Positions 59,181 through 64,000 of a stretch of DNA of 64,000 nt are shown here, piece after piece; the first letter of the stretch is position 1, and each line of letters begins with the position of its first letter. Location of the stretch: the NCBI GenBank assembly GCA_022225965.2, contig JAKJXP020000126.1:1-64000 (forward strand), given 5' to 3'. The notes under the pieces were generated by a model. The model was not told the origin of the DNA. It searched no databases and was given only the letters and a program-made list of their open reading frames with translations. The position numbers were made by a program, and so were the translations under genes. Source of the stretch: Diatrype stigma (lineage: Eukaryota; Ascomycota; Sordariomycetes; Xylariales; Diatrypaceae).

Positions 59181-59780
59181 TCGTAATTGGCCGTAGAGAG
59201 CCTAGAAACTGCAAAATGCAGTTCACTGGCCAATATAGCATGGCGCAGTGCTGTCGACGTGTTAGGCTGACCGAGCCCAACCGTAACAAGTATGGAGAGC
59301 AGTTATTCGAGATACGCTCAATGATAGGAGGGGCATAAATCGATACCATATTATATGGACGATGTCATCGGAAAACATGAAGTAACCATGAGGGTTATAA
59401 AGGCAATCAGCCTAGGAAAGCGAGACACCCCTGACGGTTGAAAGAGACGGTCACATCTACGTAAGCGTAAATGATATATCAATTATCACAGCCTAACGAG
59501 GGGGTTGCTTAATAGACATTATATGCTCCTATATCACGTAAGGTGTTTAGCCGGGCCTGAAAACCGATAGGACGGCCATGGCAAAGGTGCTGTCGACGGA
59601 GTCGGGTCATTCTAACACCTAAACCTACCACCCACTAGCTGACTAGATTGGCCGAATACCTAATCCGCAAATCGGCCACGTGGGTGACCGCGTAGAAACG
59701 ACATCCCCCATACATTCATCCATCCATTATCCACCATGAAATATCGTAAGACGTCATTTCGTCTCTCTCAGAAGCCAACA
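59181..59780. other. intergenic, no gene recognised
   Basis: Possible upstream exon of the multi-pass protein in the first 170 bases; otherwise nothing recognisable. Confidence 0.4.
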
Positions 59781-60581
59781 TTATGCGTAATCCTCCTTGA
59801 CCCTGTGACTGCCGACCGAGTTCCGGATGCTAGGCTCGCGCCGGCCGCCGAACCGGCCCCGCCTCCGCCTCCCCCCACCTGCAGCGTGGGCCGACGACGC
59901 AGCAGCCATGTTCCTGTCGCGCCGGCTGCTGCCGCTGCCGCTGGCCAGGACGCCGAGGAAGAAGAGGACGGTGGAGATCAGCAGGCAGGTCCAGGCGGCC
60001 CAGGTGAAGCCGAAGGCGTAGCGGCCGAGGGTGGCGTCGCGGCCGTCGGCGCGGAAGGCGTCGCGCATCTTGACGAAGGTGGCGGTCATGAGGGCGGCGG
60101 CGAGCGAGAAGAAGAAGAGGGCGGAGCCGGCGGCGAGCCCGGACAGCGCGGCGCCCAGGCGGCCGAGGCAGGCGAGGAAGCCGCCGAGGAAGGCGCCCAC
60201 GGCGAGCGCGAACCCCATCAGGTAGAACACCCACCCGAACCGCCACAGGTAGTAGTAGTAGGCGCTCGTGGTGCCGCCGCCGTGGCCGCCGCCCAGGCCC
60301 GGGGGCACGCCGGACGCGTCCGCGTCCCACGCCCACCCGACGGGCGGGTCCGGCCACGCGCCCCCGCACTCCGTGTTGCCCGGGCTGCAGATGTAGAAGT
60401 ACGCCCACTGCGAGGTGGCGCGCGCCCCCGTGATGTCCGACGTGTCCGCGCGCAGGAAGTAGGTGGCGTTGAGCGGGCTGGTCGGCTTCACGCCCGACAG
60501 GATCACGAATAGCATCATGACGATGGCGCCGGCCAGGAAGACCAGCGAGACGGGCGCGAGGAGCCCGTTGCGCAGCAGCAT
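59781..60581 (-). CDS. SUR7/PalI-family four-span membrane protein
   Basis: This is an intronless gene of 266 residues. The SUR7 family is tetraspanner-like: yeast members sit in eisosomes/MCC patches of the plasma membrane and influence endocytosis and wall assembly. Four hydrophobic spans are visible: near the N-terminus (SLVFLAGAIVMMLFVIL), then after a roughly 80-residue outer loop FYLMGFALAVGAFLGGF, ALFFFSLAAALMTATF and CLLISTVLFFLGVLA. The outer loop carries the paired cysteines YICSPGNTEC typical of the family, and the Trp-rich WAWDAD segment. A Gly/His-rich insert (GLGGGHGGG) follows. The C-terminal tail is basic (RRRRGRFGGRR). Codon use is extremely GC-rich. The start at 60581 gives the whole first span. 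Confidence 0.85.
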   Translation of the reverse strand: MLLRNGLLAPVSLVFLAGAIVMMLFVILSGVKPTSPLNATYFLRADTSDITGARATSQWAYFYICSPGNTECGGAWPDPPVGWAWDADASGVPPGLGGGHGGGTTSAYYYYLWRFGWVFYLMGFALAVGAFLGGFLACLGRLGAALSGLAAGSALFFFSLAAALMTATFVKMRDAFRADGRDATLGRYAFGFTWAAWTCLLISTVLFFLGVLASGSGSSRRDRNMAAASSAHAAGGGRRRRGRFGGRREPSIRNSVGSHRVKEDYA

Positions 60582-62580
60582 TTTCGGTATTTTTTCTTCT
60601 GTCTGCGTCTGGTGGTTGCGTTGTTCCTCTGTGGTAACGATGGGGAGATGCGATGCTGCAGCGGGTTTGGGCCAACCTAGTCAAAGGTAACTAGGAGAAT
60701 CGTGATTGCCACTACGTATGCGTGGAAGTATGTATGTGCGTTGCGTGCACCTGGAGCTCTTTCGGGAGGCTGCGGAAGGCAATAATGTTAGTTTGGGTCT
60801 TGGGGCAATCTGGTGTTGTAAGATGAATGTAGATGTCGCTGAAGACGGATGGGCCGGGTTTGTTGTTGGCAATGCTCTTACCTATTGAAGCTAAGGTGAA
60901 TTCTTGTGGTACGTATTGTGAAGCAAATGTCTAAGACCTTAGTCAAGTATCATTCAGGGCCTCCCAGCTCTGGATTGAGTAAGATCTTGTTTGCAGCTTG
61001 CTTAGCTATAGGCTATAGCTGAGCCGGCAATAATGGTAGATGAGTAGAGACTCGGCTGGGAGTATTAGGTCGCTGGATGTTCTAGGGAGGGAATATGTGC
61101 CTATAGGTGGTGGGTGGTGATGAGGAGGATGAATCAACCCGGGGATAACAATAGGAGGAAGAGTTACGAATGAGGCAGAATTTGATCAATGTCATGATTC
61201 CCACATTCTTTGCCATTCTATTGATTCTTGGCCCTCTTGTGGTATGGCACGGCGGTGGTGGTGGTGGTGGTGGTGGCCCAGTGGTCCAGCAGTCCAGCAG
61301 CGCTGCAGTGCGCTGTTGGGATGGCATGTGGATCCATTATGACGGCATTCCTGCTGTTCCCGTGAACTGTCGCCCTCGTCCAGTCTACAGCTCTTTTCCT
61401 AGATAAGACTAGCGTGCCAATAAACTTCGCTACCTGCCGAAAGACCCACAAGGCCCCTGCAAGCCCTTGTAAGCTTGCCCGTAAGCCTTAGAAAAGTCAA
61501 TTATGTCAATGCTTTCACCTCTTCGTCCACTTATATGATCGCACTCAGTTTAGTTACACACACTCAAATGCCTACGATACACGAATACCTATACCTAATA
61601 CATATCATTGTCGTCCACCACGTTGACCTTCTAAAAAACGCCAGCTGATGTCCACACTAACTAACCCCAGGCTTTACGTCACCTATGGACTAAGGACGGT
61701 CCTACAAAAACCACACACTGCCATAGCTTCATTACAGGATGCTGTCGTCACCCCAGCGCCATATGGATGACGAGTCTCTGAAGCTACTGATGAAGCCTCG
61801 AGGCATGTGCGAATCGTTGTCTTGCCGTGATATCCGATAGGTGAGACTTGAATTCCATGCGGCCGGATCTGCAGGCAGGAAGGCAGTCTCCTCCTCAAAG
61901 ATAAGATAAGACGGGCCAATGCTTATCCAGTTCCACGAACAGCGGAAGCCCGTCGCCATGCATACAGTTCCAGACATGCGGGATCATTTTGTATCATTAT
62001 ATACAGCAAGATGGACTATAACTATATCACATGCATACATATGTGCGACCACCCATCGGTGTTACCCCACAGTCTCCATGGTGCCACCAAGCCGCGCGTA
62101 AAGACTGATATAGTTGCAGTTCGACATGAGTTCAGATAACCATCCCAAATTTCAAAGCTCTTGGAAATTGAAATAGCTCAAGCTTTCCCTGAGGCCCATG
62201 AAAATGCTTCATCGGCATCAGCGACCTCTTGAAGGAACCATAAGGCTTTGTCATAGACCATTCTGGCGTAAGAAGTTGGGTTTCAGAGCAAAAGATCCTG
62301 AGCGACCTGAATACCTTCATAGCACCCCTGGATATCGCTATTAGATATCGACGAGTCTTTATTTTCCAAATTCACCGAGGCTACTGACTGCATGGCTATT
62401 CTTGCTAGATGTTCGGGGAATGTTGACTCTCATTAAAGTAAATGCGCCAAGGTTTACAGGTACGTTTCGTTGCTGGTGTCTGCTAACTACAAGTTCGTAA
62501 AAGGGGTTTCAAGAGAGCTCGCATGGCCCTTTCAATCAAGTGTTGCCAAGAGGCTCTGCAAACTTAACACTTCTCGTATG
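60582..62580. other. intergenic, no gene recognised
   Basis: Two kilobases with only short frames. A (GGT)n-like run occurs at 61249-61276. The minus-strand frame at 62132-62320 has no recognisable domain. Confidence 0.5.
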
Positions 62581-63120
62581 ATTGAAGTGATTGGATTAGG
62601 TGGATAAAAGTCGTTGTTTTGGGCTAGGATATAGGACCTCCTGAATCCTCATCGAATACCCTTCCACACTATGTCGCACTTGCGCTATCGAGTACCATCT
62701 TCCAGCTCTTATATGGGTACGGGTAAGTTCTGAATTCAGTTTAACTAAGCCTCTGTATGTAGCTATCACTATAGTCTAATTACCTAGGGGTACCTGATTT
62801 ACCCCTATCTTAATGTATCAAGTCTTTTCCGATTGGAGCTTGGCAATATTACTCTCACTTTATCATCAAGGTATAAGGTTGCCCTCCTCGCCCCTATATA
62901 GAGTTATATAACAAGAATAACCTCAAAACTTATTCTACCTTATCTTAGAATACCTAACTGCATTCAATCCCACATCATCCAGCACAACGAAACAACCGAA
63001 AGGTGGTACATCGACTAAGCAAGTGCGACGCACTGTAGGTGGTATATCCACGGGCACTGAAGCTGTTATATCCTAACCTAGAACAACAACTTTTATCCAC
63101 CTAATCCAATGCCTTCAATT
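62581..63120. mobile_element. 540-bp element with long terminal inverted repeats (MITE/foldback-like)
   Basis: The outer 53 bases at 62581-62633 and 63068-63120 are inverted copies of each other. They differ at a handful of positions and share the core ATTGGATTAGGTGGATAAAA. Similarity continues inward more loosely: GTCGCACTTGC at 62673-62683 has its exact complement at 63019-63029, in the same order relative to the ends. Each arm is therefore about 120-125 bases. No coding frame lies in the centre. No clear target duplication was seen. It ends 81 bases past the stop of the second P450. Confidence 0.72.
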
Positions 63121-63200
63121 CTGGAACACCCTACCATCTGACTTTCTTGGGCCTTAAAAATATAACAACTGCACACAGACCAACTAGTAAAACCAGAGTC

Positions 63201-64000
63201 TCACCTTTCCGTGACTTTCACCCACATATCGCTCTGGAGGAAGAACCCCTGGTTTATGCTTTTCCAGGGCTTGTCTGGGTTGACAAGCTGGAAGTCGAAG
63301 TGTCTCAAGACCTGGATATTGTTCACTGGCATCAGCGGCTTTTTCCTTCTTCCCCCCTCCCCCACGTTGTGTGCGTGCGTATGTGGCAGACCGCAGGGTT
63401 CATCACAGCCCAAAGTCCTTACTCAGAGTGGACAGACATATATATCACTTACCTCGACATAGAACTTATTCAGCTCCATAAAAGACACAGCCTTGCCTGC
63501 GCACGCCCACCTCCCGTAGCCAAAGGCCAGGCCCACAGTCCTCTCCATCGCCGCGCGCCGCGCGCGGTCGACACCAGCGCCGAGCCACCGCTCGGGGCGG
63601 AAGACCTCGACGTCGTCGCCGAAGATCCCCCGGTTGCGCATGATGGACCACGTGTTGTGCGCGATGCGCGTCCCGCCCGGGATGAACTTGCCCTGGTACG
63701 TGTCGCCCTCCGGCGGCGCCTTCTTGCAGAGCAGGCCCGTGAAGGGCGGGTGGATTCGGAGACCCTCGTAGATGACCGCCTGTGGTTGGTTGATTGCTCG
63801 CCATGTTAATCAGTCTCGCCTCTCTTTTGTAGAAAAGAAAAAGAAAAGAATTGAACGTAAGGTTGTTGGTTGGATCTTACCTGGAGGTATGGTAGCATTT
63901 TTGCTTCCTCGGTCGTGATTTGAGACGAGATTCTGCCCTCTCTGATAGCGGTATCGATTTCGTCTCTGAGCTTCTGTAGTACGTAGGGCGTCGTTATGAG
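63201..64000 (-). CDS. cytochrome P450, C-terminal part (gene continues beyond the window)
   Basis: This is the 3' portion of a second pisatin-demethylase-like P450. Exons by eye are 64000-63881 (5' end outside the window), 63779-63453 and 63311-63201, giving 186 codons, all phase 0. The K-helix ExLR is in YEGLRIHPP, the PERW meander segment is DDVEVFRPERWLG, and the heme loop is FGYGRWACAG with the ligand Cys in the last motif. As in the 13-kb P450, the Arg directly follows the Gly of the loop, and the last intron falls after a FYVE/IFE glutamate just before LRHFDF. The two genes thus share architecture and probably a clan, but their sequences are clearly different. The middle exon is very GC-rich, the last one is not. 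The substrate is unknown. Confidence 0.88.

Noticed and set aside
59736..60684. Long Arg/Ala/Pro-rich frames over the SUR7 gene on both strands
   Set aside because: These are shadow frames of a GC-rich coding region. Only the minus-strand frame from 60581 has membrane spans and the family cysteines.
62132..62320. Short minus-strand frame left of the long-TIR element
   Set aside because: It has 62 residues, no recognisable domain and no supporting splice structure.

Overview
The window is nuclear DNA of a filamentous ascomycete (Pezizomycotina, most likely Sordariomycetes). The evidence is short GT-AG introns (about 50-260 bp), filamentous-fungal families (phytoene desaturase, pisatin-demethylase-like P450s, a DUF3468/Fungal_trans_2 regulator, a short secreted tyrosinase, SUR7 and PBS2), and one AT-rich retrotransposon island whose damage is C-to-T/G-to-A as expected of repeat-induced point mutation (RIP). 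The species cannot be named from sequence alone.

Layout. 2.5-4.6 kb: phytoene desaturase (+). 5.2-5.9 kb: unknown helical protein (-). 7.2-8.6 kb: TauD-type 2-oxoglutarate dioxygenase (+). 9.8-10.9 kb: EAF-type RNA polymerase II elongation factor (-). 13.1-15.1 kb: cytochrome P450 (+). 15.7-17.0 kb: F-box-like protein (-). 18.2-22.0 kb: a divergent pair, an NmrA/isoflavone-reductase-like protein (-) and a transcription factor with C2H2 plus Zn2Cys6 DNA-binding domains (+). 22.28-22.52 kb: a tRNA-related element with one A box and two B boxes. 24.7-28.1 kb: NEW1/EF-3 family ABC ATPase (-). 32.7-34.8 kb: DUF3468 regulator (+). 36.9-38.5 kb: secreted tyrosinase (-) with Leu where the first CuA histidine is expected. 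40.4-42.5 kb: PBS2 MAPKK (-). 47.3-53.3 kb: a structure with three 122-bp LTRs, RIP-damaged, coding gag and protease in one frame and no visible reverse transcriptase. 53.9-55.8 kb: auxin-efflux-carrier-like transporter (+). 56.6-59.2 kb: two unnamed membrane proteins (-). 59.8-60.6 kb: SUR7-family protein (-). 62.58-63.12 kb: a 540-bp element with long terminal inverted repeats. 63.2-64.0 kb: C-terminal part of a second P450 (-), running off the window.

How the genes relate. Conserved housekeeping or signalling genes (EAF, NEW1, PBS2, SUR7) are mixed with accessory metabolism (desaturase, dioxygenase, two P450s, NmrA-like, tyrosinase) and pathway-type regulators. P450, F-box-like, NmrA-like and the dual-domain regulator sit together in 9 kb and could be a small co-regulated unit, but no backbone synthase is present. 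The desaturase stands without phytoene synthase/cyclase or carotenoid oxygenase nearby. The best leads are the tyrosinase active-site change, the gag-protease-only three-LTR island, the long-TIR element beside the second P450, and the split tRNA-like element. Exon coordinates were derived by eye from splice motifs and frame, not from transcripts.
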